This document shows positions 31,001-44,455 of a DNA stretch of 64,000 nt, one piece after another (within the stretch, counting starts at the first letter, position 1; each line of letters opens with the position of its first letter). Location of the stretch: contig OY718803.1 of NCBI GenBank assembly GCA_963070105.1, forward strand, positions 8,847,823-8,911,822. Reading direction: 5' to 3'. The notes below the pieces were generated by a model, which was not told the origin of the DNA, made no database searches, and worked only from the letters and a program-made list of their open reading frames with translations. This DNA comes from Litomosoides sigmodontis. Its lineage: Eukaryota > Nematoda > Chromadorea > Rhabditida > Onchocercidae. Both the position numbers and the translations under genes were made by a program.

Positions 31001-34000
31001 AAATCGTCGAACATTGCTAAAATTTTTTCTGTTTTTGCGATCGATACTTTGTCTTCCGACTCACTTAATTCATTGGCTGATTTAACTAATAATGCAGTAA
31101 TATTCGATTTTACGTCATTAAATCGATCCAATCGCTTTGCTACAATATTTGCTATTCTCTGTGCGGATACAGTATCTTGACGTGCTCTATCCCAAATAGT
31201 ATCACGATAATCATGTAGCCATTGTTCTAAGACATCCATTTGTCTGCGCAATTCAACGAACGACGTATGATTTAGCATACGTGATGTTATCAACTTCATT
31301 AAATTTTGGGATTTCCTGAAATATAGTAGCTAACAATCGACAGTGCCTTGTTACACTCGTTAAAATTGTCACAATTATTTGAAGATATTCAAAATTTGAA
31401 GATTCAATCGGATTTTGCTTTTTTTTAAAAATAAATGCTAATGCCATTTAAACATGCATATTTTACCTCTTCTTAAATGATATGACAAAAATATTGATGA
31501 GATTTCAGAATCACTAACTGAAAATCGGCATTTCCACGATTGTAACGCTTCTCGATGTAGATCCCACGCTCCTTCATAGCATTAACGTAATTGTTTGCTT
31601 CCTGAATCCAAATGCCAACTTTTGAGCTACCTTGTCTTCCAAATCCGTATTTTACATAATGTCGTAGTTGTCCGATGACCTCACGAAGAATTTTTTCCTC
31701 TTCTCGAGCTATCCTAGATATATCTTCAGTTTTTGTTGTATTTCCTTGTAACGCATTTTTCGACCTATTAGCCCGTTCCAGCAGAAATTTTGCCTGCTCT
31801 ACCAATCCGTTCACCTCATCTAGGAAGTTTCTATCTATGTCAACGCCATTTTCACGTGTGTCGTCATCAATAGAATTCTCCAAATGCAGCGAATTCAAAA
31901 TGAAGTGCAAATCTGGAACAAGTGATCAGTTGCTGGTTTTCACACAAAAGTTGGAATTGTTACAATTAATAGTTCATTTTCAAGCAGAGTTCAAAATTCG
32001 TCACACATCAAATGTGACGCCATCTCGAAGGAGTCAGTGATTAAGATTAAACTTTTTACAATATTCTTATGGTCCAAACACACACAGCACATTAAATTGT
32101 ATTTAAAGAAGCATACTTTTCGTTGTGTTACTCAAGCGAGCAGCACGCTTCCATGGAATTGGTCTTAAATTCGTAAAATTCTGCTGTTTCAGAATTTCTT
32201 CTAACTCATCCATTTCTTCCATTAAATCACGGGTACAGCCCTGATCGCATGAGGTACAAATACCATTAATAAATGCATGCCGATCTTGGCATAACGAGCA
32301 ATCACGACCAAATAAACCTGGCCGACATTCACACTGACCTGTCGTCTAAAACAAGAACTCTCACTATTCAACGGAATCATTCAATAAAATTGTATCACCA
32401 CTATCATTTAATTACTTTAAATGGGATAGTTCTAATAAACTGCTACAAAAATCCAGAAACACCTCTCATTCAACCTTCATAAGTGATGTGACTATATTAT
32501 CGAAAAAAGAAATGACAGTGAAAGCTTACCTGATTACAAATTCCATGAACTGAACCATGATGATGACAAGCGCATTCCTTACACATACCACCTGCTACAT
32601 TCGGATTACCATAATAACCGGTTTGACAATTTTCACAATACATACCCGTATATCCAGGTTTGCATGCATCACACATGTATCCTCGTCCATAACCTATCAT
32701 CAGACAGGTATCGCTGAAGCTATTATCCGGTAATGGACACGCACATTTTGTGCATGCATTAGCACCACCAGTCAATGCATTTCCCTGATAGCCTGGTTTG
32801 CATAGCTCACAGTAATCACCGTATGTATTGTGCTCGCAATTCTAAAGCAATTACTATTTTTTTGGAATGAAGAAAGTTTACTTTTGAAAATATAACAAGT
32901 TAACTTAAATTCTAAAGTAGCCCTTTTTGATTGTTAACTAAAGAATTTCGAAATACTTAGAATTCATAGCAACAACTACACTCTTAACACAATTCTATGA
33001 GCTGCATGCCTTACAGTGCATCTACAAGTTTCCGCTTCACATGTTGTCGAGTGTTGGTTGCATGCACATAGCTCCGGTCCACCAACCAATGCCAAATCAT
33101 CCGGACTGTTCAAGAAATCAGGTTGCCTTTTTCGGCAATAACCTTCAGCCGGATCTTGACATGAATTACCAGCGTAACCCTGAGGGCATTCACATTGCTC
33201 CACGCCAACTGCTAATGAATTTGACGCAGTATCTGTAGTATTTTCCCATACTGCAACATCGACACTTATTTCATTGATCGATGCCGTATCACCACTGAAA
33301 TTTCGTGTTTGTCTAAATGTCTAGCAGCTTACAGCTAACATAGTAGAAATCTCAAGGTCATCATATATCTTGCTTTTGTTCAAGGAAAAAAGTATGAGAA
33401 ATAAATATGGTAAAAATTAACGTAGATGGATAGTTGTATGTAGCTCTGACGTAAATGCCCTGTAGATTTTGCAAAGCGATCATTAGTTGCTTGCGTGTTA
33501 CACGTACGTCAGGAGTTAAACGTGAACGCCATTGACTTTCATGTAAACGAACTTTGTAGCGTCCTAATTCGTTTATTTCATCTGGTGTATGTTCCAGAAT
33601 AATACGATGATTGCCGACCTATTCGTTGAATAAATTTGATATCAAATAACTCTTGCATAGAAATGATTTAAACGTGAATTAAAATTTAAATGAGATTAGA
33701 CGAATTTCAAATTTTGTTGCCTTCTTTTTTCCTACTCCAACTGGTAATAATACGAAAAAACAACTACCAAAATGATTTGTGGGAAGAAATGAAAATGCTT
33801 TGAATCAGGTGCTACATTAGAGATACCACGATAGTTATCATCATTTTTAATTGTGAAACGAATGAAGCCATTGTAGGATGCTGTTCGATCACCCAAAAAA
33901 CTAGATGGAAGAGGCCTGAAATGTATCTCTCTTACCCAATGTATTTTATCGCAATCAGAATCTAGAAAACACCACCTTTAAACTTCCTCTTCAGACTCCT

Positions 34001-37000
34001 CCACTTTTTTGTATGCCATTCAAAAAACTTCTATATCTCTACATTATATAGAAACAGTAACAATTAGAGCAATAACTGCAACAAATCACTTTAACCTATA
34101 AATCATGATTAGACCAATTATTATAGGGCATATTTAAATTTTCTCAATATACCAGTATAAAGGTGTAATATCCGTTGGATAACTGTTGTATATAAGCAGG
34201 TCTTCTCTAAGCACATTTAAATTATGCTTATGTGTGTAATATTTCCATGGTTCTGAGAATGTTACCTTAATTAGAAAGAAATTGAATTTTTCTCAAGAAT
34301 AATTTATATTTCTATTAAAAATTCTAACAGCAGAAAAGAAAATTTTCACACTAATAGTTTTCATCTCTGAATGCAACAAAATTAGGTATGATTTTTTTTT
34401 TGTTTTTAAATGCAAATGAAAGTACTAGCAACAAAGTGGAAAGGTAAGAATTACCTGTCGATTAGGTGCATAAATTTGTTGCCATACAAAACTACTCTGT
34501 ACACAGAAATTGGTACGATTAAAGCAGAAACATTCAGTGCAACCAAATGCATTACTTTCATCCAAACTGAAGCTATATGCATCGCAACTATCACACTTTA
34601 GGCCTATCACATTCTTCTAAAATTCTTATAAATTATATTCAAATGATAAAAATAGATTTTTATTGCAAAAAATTGTATTTAAAGTATATGAAATGTAAAA
34701 TAGGATTATTACCTTGCAAGTGCACTGTCCTATCTCATCACAAAGGCATGCACCATTTTTGCAAGTTGATGGATCAGTTCCCGATAGATTACAATTGCAT
34801 AATTCGCATTTTGGAAAATTAAAATATCCATGAATGCATCGATCACATTTTAGACCAACAAAACCTACTCGACAATTGCACTGAAAACAAAAGCATTGGC
34901 TGTACAGCATTCAATCAGCTGCTCAAATGTATTTGTTACCTGTCCATTCTCAGGATTACAGTTTGGCCCATCAGCTCCTATACCAGAGCAATCACAAGGT
35001 ATACAACCATTTAACGGATCGTAATTCCAAGCATTATTGGAGCAGCTCTCACACATTTCGCCGACTGTATTGAGTGGACAAATGCATTCTCCAGATATTG
35101 AATCACAGATATGACCAGGTGCTGGACATACGCGACATTCTGGGAAAAAAAACGAGAAATATTGGCACCAATTAAGGCATTATTAAAAGTTTGAGTCATT
35201 GAAAGGAATATTTGAATTGAATAACTAGATTAATTTTTAAAAAAATTTAGAATTTTATAAACGCAAAAGATTAATCAAATAACCTTTACATCCATTTGAA
35301 TCTAAACCAAAATGATTGGGAGCGCATTTGTCACATTTCAATCCAGTGACTCCAGATTTGCAAGCACACTGACCTGTATCCACATCACACTGGATACCTT
35401 TGGAGCCTAATGGATCACATTCACATGCCTGATAATTTTGCGTACAATGAGCTCATGCAACAATAGAACTTGGAATTAAAGAAACGAGGAAAAATTTTAA
35501 ATTTTTCATAAAAATAATATCCCACCTGACATCCATGTCCACTAGTTATATTAAAATAGCCATCCACACATTTTTCACACATTTTACCGTCAACGTTTTT
35601 GCGACACTCACACTTTCCGGTGACATTATCACATCGACCATCATTTACTGCACCGAAAAAATTGCAATGACAAAATTGACAACCATTTTCGGAGAAATTG
35701 AAATAACTTGCCCCACACATATCACATTGCTTTCCAAATACTCCTGTCTTGCAGGCACACTAAAAAACACTTTTCTTCGTATAGAGACATATGTATGTAC
35801 AATTCCATGAAATGTAAAATGAAATATTCTTCTACTTTCTTGCTGTCTTACAGATATTTTTCAACTTATTTAATTTGCACCGCATTGAATGGAAGTCAAT
35901 CTTTTTGAGGCAAACATTTCGGATATGTAAACTATAGAGTAGTTTCATTCAGTTAATCTAACTGATAATTAGATAACTTATTGGTTAAATTATTACTAAT
36001 CTTATTGATAAATAATCTCCACAATTTTAAGTCATTATTTTATTTGAAATTGAAAACGAATCTTTAAATATATTTTTTTAACTTGTAAAAATAAAATAAA
36101 ACAAACTTGGCCAGATACATCATCGCATTCACTACTGAAGGAACCGGTCATGTTGCAATTACAGGCTGGGCACATATTTTCAATATCACCATGTCCGCTC
36201 TAAAAAATAATTGTCAAACATATTCTTCCAATGTTTAGTATATTCATCAGTGTAACAACTTTATCTTACCTTACATCGATTGCATTGCACACCAACGTAA
36301 TTGTCACGACAGTCACAAATGCCAGTTGATCTGTTGCATGCGGCAGAGTGAGAACCTTTAGGATGACAACCGCAAGGCCGACAAGATTTGTTACTCGGAT
36401 CACCCCAATGATTCGTCTTGCATTCCTCGCAGTGGTCACCATCTGTATTGTAAATGCATTTCAGACATTTTCCCGTTTCTCGATCACAATTTCCAATGGT
36501 CATTGGATCAATGTTGCCATTACAATCACACACCTCACAGGTACCATTCTTAGCTAACGGATTCCCAAAGAAACCATCTGCACAACTGCAAAATTATTTC
36601 ATTTATTCTAATCCATGTTTCAAAAAGCTAAAAGCTAATTAATTAATTAAATCTCCTGCAAAAAAAAACAGAATTTGATAGTGACAAATTTAGATGAATA
36701 ATGTCTATTAACAAGTATTGTCAAATTTTAAAAATTATCAAAAAGTTTACATTTCACATTTATTGCCATCATAACCGTGTTCACAAGCTGTGCACACGTA
36801 CGCATCTTCACCATACGCTGCGGCACCACCAACAACGAGCTGCGTCAAACTACATTGCGCGGAATGGCTGTTCTCGATTGTTGGACATGCACATGGATAA
36901 CACTGACCAAGTTCACCACCGAGTGATGGATTTCCATAGTGTCCAGGTAAACACTGATGACACCGATGACCCGTTGTATTATGCTAAAGTAATGTGTGAC

Positions 37001-40000
37001 TCACTACTGCTTTCTATTACTATTATTTATTATAAGTAATCGTAATAAACTGACAAATGACAAAAAACAATAATAATAATATGTGTATAGAGTATAATAA
37101 TACTAACAGTGATGCTTTCAACAGTTTCAAAAGTTTTGGTAAATTATTCACCGTGCAAAATACGCTCAAATTCCATTTCTGCTAAGAAATAAAGTAATTT
37201 ATATAATTAATTAAGTCACAACATTACTTACCTGACAATTGATGCAATCACCCGTGAATGGATCACATTCAAATGAATGTCCTTCACAGTTACATTTTTG
37301 GCAACGACCATCGAACAACTGATTATTTACCCTACGATATCCCAATTCACAGCGCTGTAAAAGAAATTGTTAAATACAAATGTACATGACGTACGTTAAC
37401 GTTAAAATGTATGAAGTGTTACTTACTTCACAACTATTGCCAGCGTAATGTTCGGGACACTGACATACTTCAACAGCTCGCATCAATGAATTCAAGGCTT
37501 GTGATGATTTTAGTACTTCCTCCGTGTTTTCCACTGTATCCTTAAGTTCAATTGCCGTATCCAAAGCTAGTCCATAAATACTGCAAAAGAAGATGGTCTA
37601 AATTGGAATACAAATTCAGTACCCACTTAGTAGGGGAGTAAATGGTTAGATGAATATAAAGTTATTTACCTTGATTGTATTTGCTCTCTGTTGTACATTG
37701 CTCTTATCATCATCGTGTCAACATCAGCTAAAACACGCATCATTTCATGCTTATCGCTGGGCACACGTGAAAATGAATTCTGCCATCCACTATTTTCTTT
37801 CATTGGTATCTGAATGCTAATATTTTCTCTCGCGAAAAACTTTTGTTGGCTGTAGTACTCAATTTTGATACCATTGCCCTGAAAGTAAAGCAACGTTTGC
37901 TGAATGAACTTTTGAATGAAATCAAACAAATACTGGGAACACGTAATTCAATGATAACACCCACATATGACACCTTAAATCTGTGATGCAAATTACACTA
38001 CACTATTTTTATCAATTTTACACTTCCCATTCATATTGTTTTTCTTATCAAAGGAAATCCTGAGATAATCAAGTAAACATCAAGAAAGAATTTAACAATA
38101 TAATCGTGAAAAAAGCAATTATTTCATCTAACCAACTTCTATGATAACATCAGCAATGGATGTTTCTTGTCCGTTACCGATTGGTACGAAGTACACGTAG
38201 TATTGCAAATTTCCACCATAACTGTTTAACTGAAATTATGAAATTTGTATTTGTCCATAATTATAAACCCTCTTCTCCTACTAATATCTCACATATCTTG
38301 CATAATATAATTATCTCTTAATTTAAAATGGAGGTGTTTTTAATTTCATAATTATTTGTTACCTTTCAATTTTGTCATTTATAAATTCAAAATAAATTCA
38401 CAAAGATTCATCAACATACCAAATTTCCATTAAACTCCTTCGGTGCCTTCCAATAATACAAATAACTGTTTCGGTAATCATTATTGGTGTACATCAATAC
38501 TTCGTTTCCAACTCCAGACCTTGGTGTAACTGCTTTTCCACCCGATAAGTCTGTTAACAACCAACCTGCATTGCTTCGTATCTGTAAGGTCATTAAGTAT
38601 CACTTTTTCAGTAATTAATTTCGAAGTCTTTTTTTTAACCAAATAAAATAAATTCATCAATTCCCATGATCTATGATAATTGGTAATGATGTTGAGACGC
38701 TAGAAACAAATGTTCTACAGTTATTATATTAACAAAATAATTACTTTTACAGTAAAATTTCGTTTTTCAGCTTTCTAAATTGAAAAGATAGAAAGCCGGA
38801 AAAAAGTGTACTGGTACAGCCTATTTTAATTTTCATTCAGAAATTCTACAGTAATGTAACAATAGATACCTCTCCTCGACTCCATTGCTTTTCGTGGCAT
38901 TCTTTGCTAAGTCCAAAACAGAAACAAGATTGACAGCCATCTGGATTTCTGATGTCCAAATTAATTGTACCTTTCTGTAAAATAGGCGTATTTTCTTGAA
39001 TTTTTAGTTATATCGATTATTAACCTTCAACTCCTTTTGCATCCTTTAATTGCATAACTAACTGTTACATATTATAATTAGCAATAATAATACTACGAAT
39101 AAGTAAATTATACCAGTTAAGAAAAGAGCTTCTGAAGTAATCTATGACTTCTATTTCTCAGTTAGCTAATTATTTAATACACTAAATGGTGCAGCTATTA
39201 CTATATCTGCGATTGCTGTGAGTTAATTTTGAGACTGCCAATGAACATAGGAAAGGTTGAAAAGATTCGAAACTGACCTTACAACGATCACAATAAATGC
39301 CTTCTACATTTGCCTTGCAAATACAGTGTTCTTCCTCACAGGTATCAAAATTTAATGAACCAGCTCGATTACATGGACACGGCTCACACTTTGGATGATT
39401 CCGATATCCTGGTGCGCAAATATCGCATCGACGTCCACCAAATCCCGGCTTGCAAATACAATCACCCGGTTTCTGCATATAAATTTTTAACAATTTGAAT
39501 TTAAAATGTATTAGCTCGAGCACAAAGCTTACTGTTTCTGTTATTAACTGCATGATTAACAGTTATTGCTTACTTCCACTAGTGACTTCATATTCTTATT
39601 TAATAATTTAATACTGTTAACCTACTTGATTACCATCTGCGCTTGTTTCATCTCGAACACAATTATTATGCTCGGAACCGATCGGATCACAATCGCACGG
39701 TTTACACGCATCTTTTCGATAATGAGTGACACCTGATGGACGGAAGTACGTCCACTTGCAACGTTCACAATTTATTCCATCAGTGTTATGCTGAAATTAA
39801 GGCGAAATAAAATATTCAAAATAAAATATTTAAAATATTGATTTGAAAATTATTAACGGAAAAGTATTTCAAAAAGAAGACAAATGTCTAACTTTACAAG
39901 CGATACATCTACCGCCACCTTCGAAGATACCTTCTGGTGTAACGCTTAAACCAAGTCGCTCCACTTCTTCGTCATATTCGCAACGTGTGGAATGATTGAA

Positions 40001-42126
40001 GCATTGACATGCTAAATTAAACGAATAGTTAAAAGTTATGTTAAATTTTAAAATTTCGTTAAATTTCCTAAATGCGGGGGATGTAACAAATTGAGCTTAC
40101 GTTGACAAACATTCGGACGTGACTGTGTTCCTTGACGCCATGGAACTTGATTGAATAGTGGACAACACTCGCTGCATGATTCACCGCACGTGTTATGACG
40201 GCATTCACAACGTGATTGCTAGAAGTTAAACAATAGCTAATTCAAAATTTCATTAAGAGCTAAAACATATCGCAAAAATTGAATATATGAGCATTTAAAG
40301 ATTTTATCAAATAGCAGTCATTCAATTATTTAGCATGTTCATTATTGAAACAATTTACCCCGGTAACTGGATCAGGTGGACAACTTTCTGCATGTCCATG
40401 ACAAATACACTGACCGCCGATGCTAATATCCTTGATGGCATAGAAGTAACGTCTTGTAACCGACATATCCAATCTATTTCTCTTATCACGTCGATTGATG
40501 ATCATTAAATCAGCGTTCAGTGTTCGTAAACTCATCAAACGAAGTCGTACATAACGCGCTCGTGTAAACTGCTGAAATTTTTTCTAACATTCAAATTAAT
40601 TTCATCTAAAAAGGAATTCAACGTCTATAGACATGCTCTTTTTTTCTCCTTCGAAAAATTAAAATTTTAAAATAATTTACATAACCTGCAAAGTTTCAGA
40701 AGCAGCTTCAGCAGATGGTCGTCCATTCACGAGCGACGTATAAATTTCACCATTTTCTAATGGATCAAGTTTTGAGTAGTACGACGTGCATATTACCTAT
40801 AACTGCTTTGAAATTAGTAAGAATATAACAGTTCTTTAATTGATAATTAAATAATTCAATCATATAAAACTTGAAGAATTAAACTTTTGAAAGCTTAGTT
40901 TGGAAAAATTATATTCAAATGACTAGAATAAAATTCATGGCTAACTCTTTGTATTCATTTTCAAAAACAACTGAACCTCATCATCACGTGTAAATCGCGG
41001 TACACCAGTGGTTGCTGGTACATCGAACTGTCGCAAACATTCCGCATCACTTACTGCATAATACTGCCATGGTTGATAGCTAATATTATCAAGTGATTTC
41101 TCCAATACCCAAGTTCCAGGTCGAGGTGCAATTGCGCTTTTCACAATTACATATGCCACTTGATATTCCTTTAAAGTCATTCATTCTTTTCAATGATTCA
41201 ATGATTCCCTCCCAACAAATTAATCATTTTATCTAAGCGTTATATTTTTCCTTCAAATTTTGAGGGAAAAACAATTAAAAATTGCTGATAGTACAGCAAT
41301 GCATCACTTACAACTTATAATATTCGTAAGCTGTCCGTAAAGAGGCATCAAGACGGATGACAGAAATAAATCACACCTGTCTAAGGTCAATGGTGATATT
41401 GACCCGCTCGTAATCAAGACCATTAGCTAACGATGGACTTTGCCACCAGCGTCGAGTACCATCAATTGCAAATTCAATTGGGTGCCGTTTCCTCACATCA
41501 TTTGCATCACAAACATCACATTGTGGTTGTCTACAGATAATTTCAGGTATGTTTACTCAAACGAAACATCAAAATTTAATATTAAAAATCAGAAGAGAAA
41601 GATTTGATGTGAAGTTCAAGGTGAAGTAACCAAATGTTGATGAATAATTTAGGAATGACAGATGGTAGCAGGGAAGTGACTGTAAAATTACATTTACTGA
41701 TCATTGAAATCAAAAAATTTTGCACATTAGTAAAACAAGATAGAACCTATTAAAAACGTGCTCCACTAATTTGCAATAAATTTCACGACGATGTTGGCCA
41801 CAGGTAGCATCGGCGTAAATTAGCGCATTTGTTGCCAAATTGAAAATTGTCGGAAAGAGACCATGCTCTAGACAGTTTACAGTGGAGAAGTAATTAAGCA
41901 AAGGAATTTTTCAACAACATTTCTACATATCAAAATAAGTGCAATTTGATTTGTATTGAAATTTGAATTTGCTACAAGAAAGCTGCGGTGGAGACTTACG
42001 TCCTTCGGCAACCGTAAATTCCTGATAATTATCATATTCTTGCTCGATTCCTTCGATGCCACCAAAATAGGGTGTTAGAATGAGTGGGAAAAAATGTACC
42101 AGAAAGGCTAAAGAGCCCGAGCCCAT
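22094..42126 (-). CDS. lam-3: Laminin alpha chain, alpha-1/2 type architecture
   Basis: This is a complete secreted basement-membrane laminin alpha subunit in roughly 40 exons. Exon 1 (42126-42000) encodes Met plus a hydrophobic signal peptide. A laminin N-terminal domain follows (41867 to about 40400; motifs [22 protein letters not shown]). Next come laminin-type EGF repeats (40420-39290), a first laminin IV domain (about 38950-37480), a long EGF block (37470-34400), a second laminin IV domain (about 34300-33210), more EGF repeats to 32200, and the coiled-coil trimerisation region (31920-29460). Five laminin-G domains follow: LG1 29270-28490, LG2 28384-27318, LG3 27174-25979, LG4 24447-23389 and LG5 23140-22094. 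An Asp-rich linker (24841-24576) joins LG3 to LG4. The last exon (22232-22094) ends with IPDGCPFLN and TGA. Two laminin IV domains point to the alpha-1/2 class, hence lam-3 rather than epi-1; that choice is inferred. I saw no disabling break. The LG3-linker junction is my least certain splice. Confidence 0.94.
24576..24841 (-). other. Asp-rich spacer exon between laminin LG3 and LG4
   Basis: This exon of the laminin gene encodes about 88 residues with no laminin-G features. It is Ser/Glu-rich at its start ([17 protein letters not shown]), has a central Thr-rich part, and then carries a run of about twenty residues that are nearly all Asp/Asn. It ends at KK before LG4. In vertebrate laminin alpha chains the LG3-LG4 linker is an exposed hinge, sometimes cut by proteases. 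The DNA is a (TCA/TCG)-type trinucleotide tract around 24620-24690. Confidence 0.8.
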
Positions 42127-42486
42127 TGCCTTATCCTAATTTTATGGCCTTGTGAAATTGTTATATTGAATATCCAAGTAGCTGCAATTAATTAATACGT
42201 TTCAATTTCAATTCATTTAACAATTATTTGCAATGTAATTTAAATTAAAAATCATCAAGTGAGACGTAACAATTTTGTGGCAAAGTGTTGGAAAAAATTA
42301 AACATTAAATTTAAGGTATAATTTGATAGTAAATATTTAATTTCAATAATACATTTTCAATTTGCACCTATCACACTGATAAGTAACTCAGACTATTACG
42401 GTCTCTCTCATTGATAAATTTTGATAAAGCATAAAATAAGAAAAAAAATAGCTAGTTGTTGGGTATCTGTCTGTGCGTGTGCGTGC

Positions 42487-42490
<4 letters not shown>

Positions 42491-42555
<65 letters not shown>
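42491..42555. repeat. (GT)n microsatellite
   Basis: An uninterrupted GT run of about 65 bp lies 0.37 kb upstream of the laminin start codon, which is transcribed to the left. It gives long dipeptide open frames on both strands that are not genes. Confidence 0.95.
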
Positions 42556-42558
<3 letters not shown>

Positions 42559-43344
42559 CAACATGAAGGTATTATTCATCGTATTGGAATGTGTGCGTCG
42601 TTGTTGATGACCATGCTGGAAGCAATTGGCCGCAATGGTAATGGAACGTACGATGTGGTGGTACTCCAAATGCACCGTTGTAAATTAAATTGCATTGCAT
42701 TATCACAATAATAGTAATGGTATTAACAGTAATAATAATAATAATAATAAAATTTTAATTTGGCTAATAATTCAAATAAAAGGAAATTATAACTAAATTA
42801 TAAGTGAAAAAAATGTAATTAACAGTGAAGATAGAACACTAATTATTCGCATTTAATAAAAAAAAATAACTAAAATTCTGATTTAATCAATAATTTAAGT
42901 GAAAAAAATGCTAATTAAATTCTAAGTAAAAATAAAATTCTAACTGAAGTAATTCCAATTAAGAATTAAAAAAATCGTAATTATTCTAATTTAAGGACAT
43001 AACTTGTAATGAATTCAAATTAGAGCTTGAATTTTTAATTGGATTTTATAAAGAAGTCATTGTTGTGCGAAAACGAATAGTAATGATTAAGTGGGCTAGG
43101 TGCTAATGCTAAAATTTATTCGGCCATCATTTTAGAGCTTAATGATCTGATAATGGTGGAAGAGCTTTTCTCTGTACACGCTTGCTAATGACTGTTATGA
43201 AGAAGACAATTGATTAAAGTTGCTTCATGAAAGAAGAAAATGAGATTAACGCAACAATCATTCAGACTGATTCATAATAATATTTACATTGAACTTCACC
43301 AGAAAATAAAATTCCAATTAACAATAAAAGTAATTTTTTTATTG

Positions 43345-43412
43345 GTGTATTTTTTCCCACTTAAATTGCTACTCTAACTTGTGAGTAGCAATTCAAGTGG
43401 AAAAGAATACAC
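43345..43412. repeat. 30-bp near-perfect inverted repeat with 8-nt loop
   Basis: The left arm 43345-43374 (begins GTGTATTTTTTCCC, ends GCTACTC) and right arm 43383-43412 (begins GAGTAGC, ends AATACAC) are reverse complements at 27 of 30 positions. The loop is TAACTTGT. In an RNA from the minus strand, two of the three mismatches become G-U wobbles, leaving one true mismatch. It could be a small hairpin RNA precursor, a palindromic element remnant or a chance cruciform. It lies in the laminin/rpl-41 spacer. Confidence 0.85.
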
Positions 43413-43917
43413 TAAATTAAATTCTAATTCAAAAGCCGCAAATGAATAATAGTATTTTTTTCATTTATGCTGTTTTCATTTTAATGGAAGAAATTGAAAA
43501 GGCATTTACTCTGATCGCTCTTATCATTCATTCTAGAAACAAGTGTTCTTATCAGTAATGAGTAGTCAGAGTAAAACAAAAGTCTCTTGGAAAAGTCAAA
43601 CAGCTTTGAGTGCTCTTCCACTTTCCCAAACACTTATTTCATCTCTCATCGATTGTGAAATTGCCGAGAGCTCAATTTGTCTAATTATTACTTCAAAAGA
43701 AGCGCAACATTTTAAATTATTTCTCAATTAATACTTATTGGAAGTGAAAAAAAAAGTGGAAATTGTAGAGAAGTTGCTCTTATTCAAACAAAAAATTACA
43801 CCGATCATTGTTCAAAAATGTAAGCGATAAATAAATGGTTGGAACAATTAATTAGCTGTGAAAAATGATTATCATCACTCTTCTTCACCCATTCACGACA
43901 ATCATCTTTGAGAGGAG

Positions 43918-43918
43918 C

Positions 43919-43950
<32 letters not shown>

Positions 43951-43969
43951 GGGGAGAGAGAGAGGGAGA
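43918..43969. repeat. (GA)n-rich tract
   Basis: A GA-rich low-complexity run of about 50 bp interrupted by a few extra G residues. No other feature is evident. Confidence 0.9.
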
Positions 43970-44368
43970 AAGAACAAGGAAAGGTACGTGAGCATCATTT
44001 TTCCCAAAAAAAAAAAAAGTATTATCAAGTGACTGGTGAATGGAGAGGAAGGATATCTGATTTAATGACACATTCGGTTATTACACAATAAATGCCATCG
44101 ATCGATGCACCACCGATCGTTCTTTAAATTAGCCGTTCTTTGGAGAGAGAATGCGCACGACGGAATTGTTGAAATTTTATTGAAAAAAAAACACACACAC
44201 ACAATATTCCCAAGTATAAACCATATGGAAAAATTCATAAATACAATCAAATTCTCATGCAAATTGGATGGAAGTTATATTGCAATATGCCACCACTGCA
44301 TGTGTATGTGTGTGTGTGTACATATATATGACCGCTAAAAAGAAAAGCGATGCATGGAAGTAGGAAAT

Positions 44369-44370
<2 letters not shown>

Positions 44371-44453
<83 letters not shown>
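44371..44453. repeat. (CA)n microsatellite
   Basis: An 83-bp CA run followed by about 45 bp of impure CA-rich sequence. It is the reverse complement of the GT run at 42491-42555, 1.8 kb away. Dipeptide open frames here are artefacts. Confidence 0.95.

Positions 44454-44455
<2 letters not shown>

Noticed and set aside
31675..32040. 121-codon plus-strand Ser-rich frame
   Set aside because: It is the reverse strand of laminin coiled-coil exons.
42421..42711. Open frames of about 95 codons on both strands across a GT run
   Set aside because: They are Cys-Val and Thr-His dipeptide translations of a microsatellite with no start context or family similarity.
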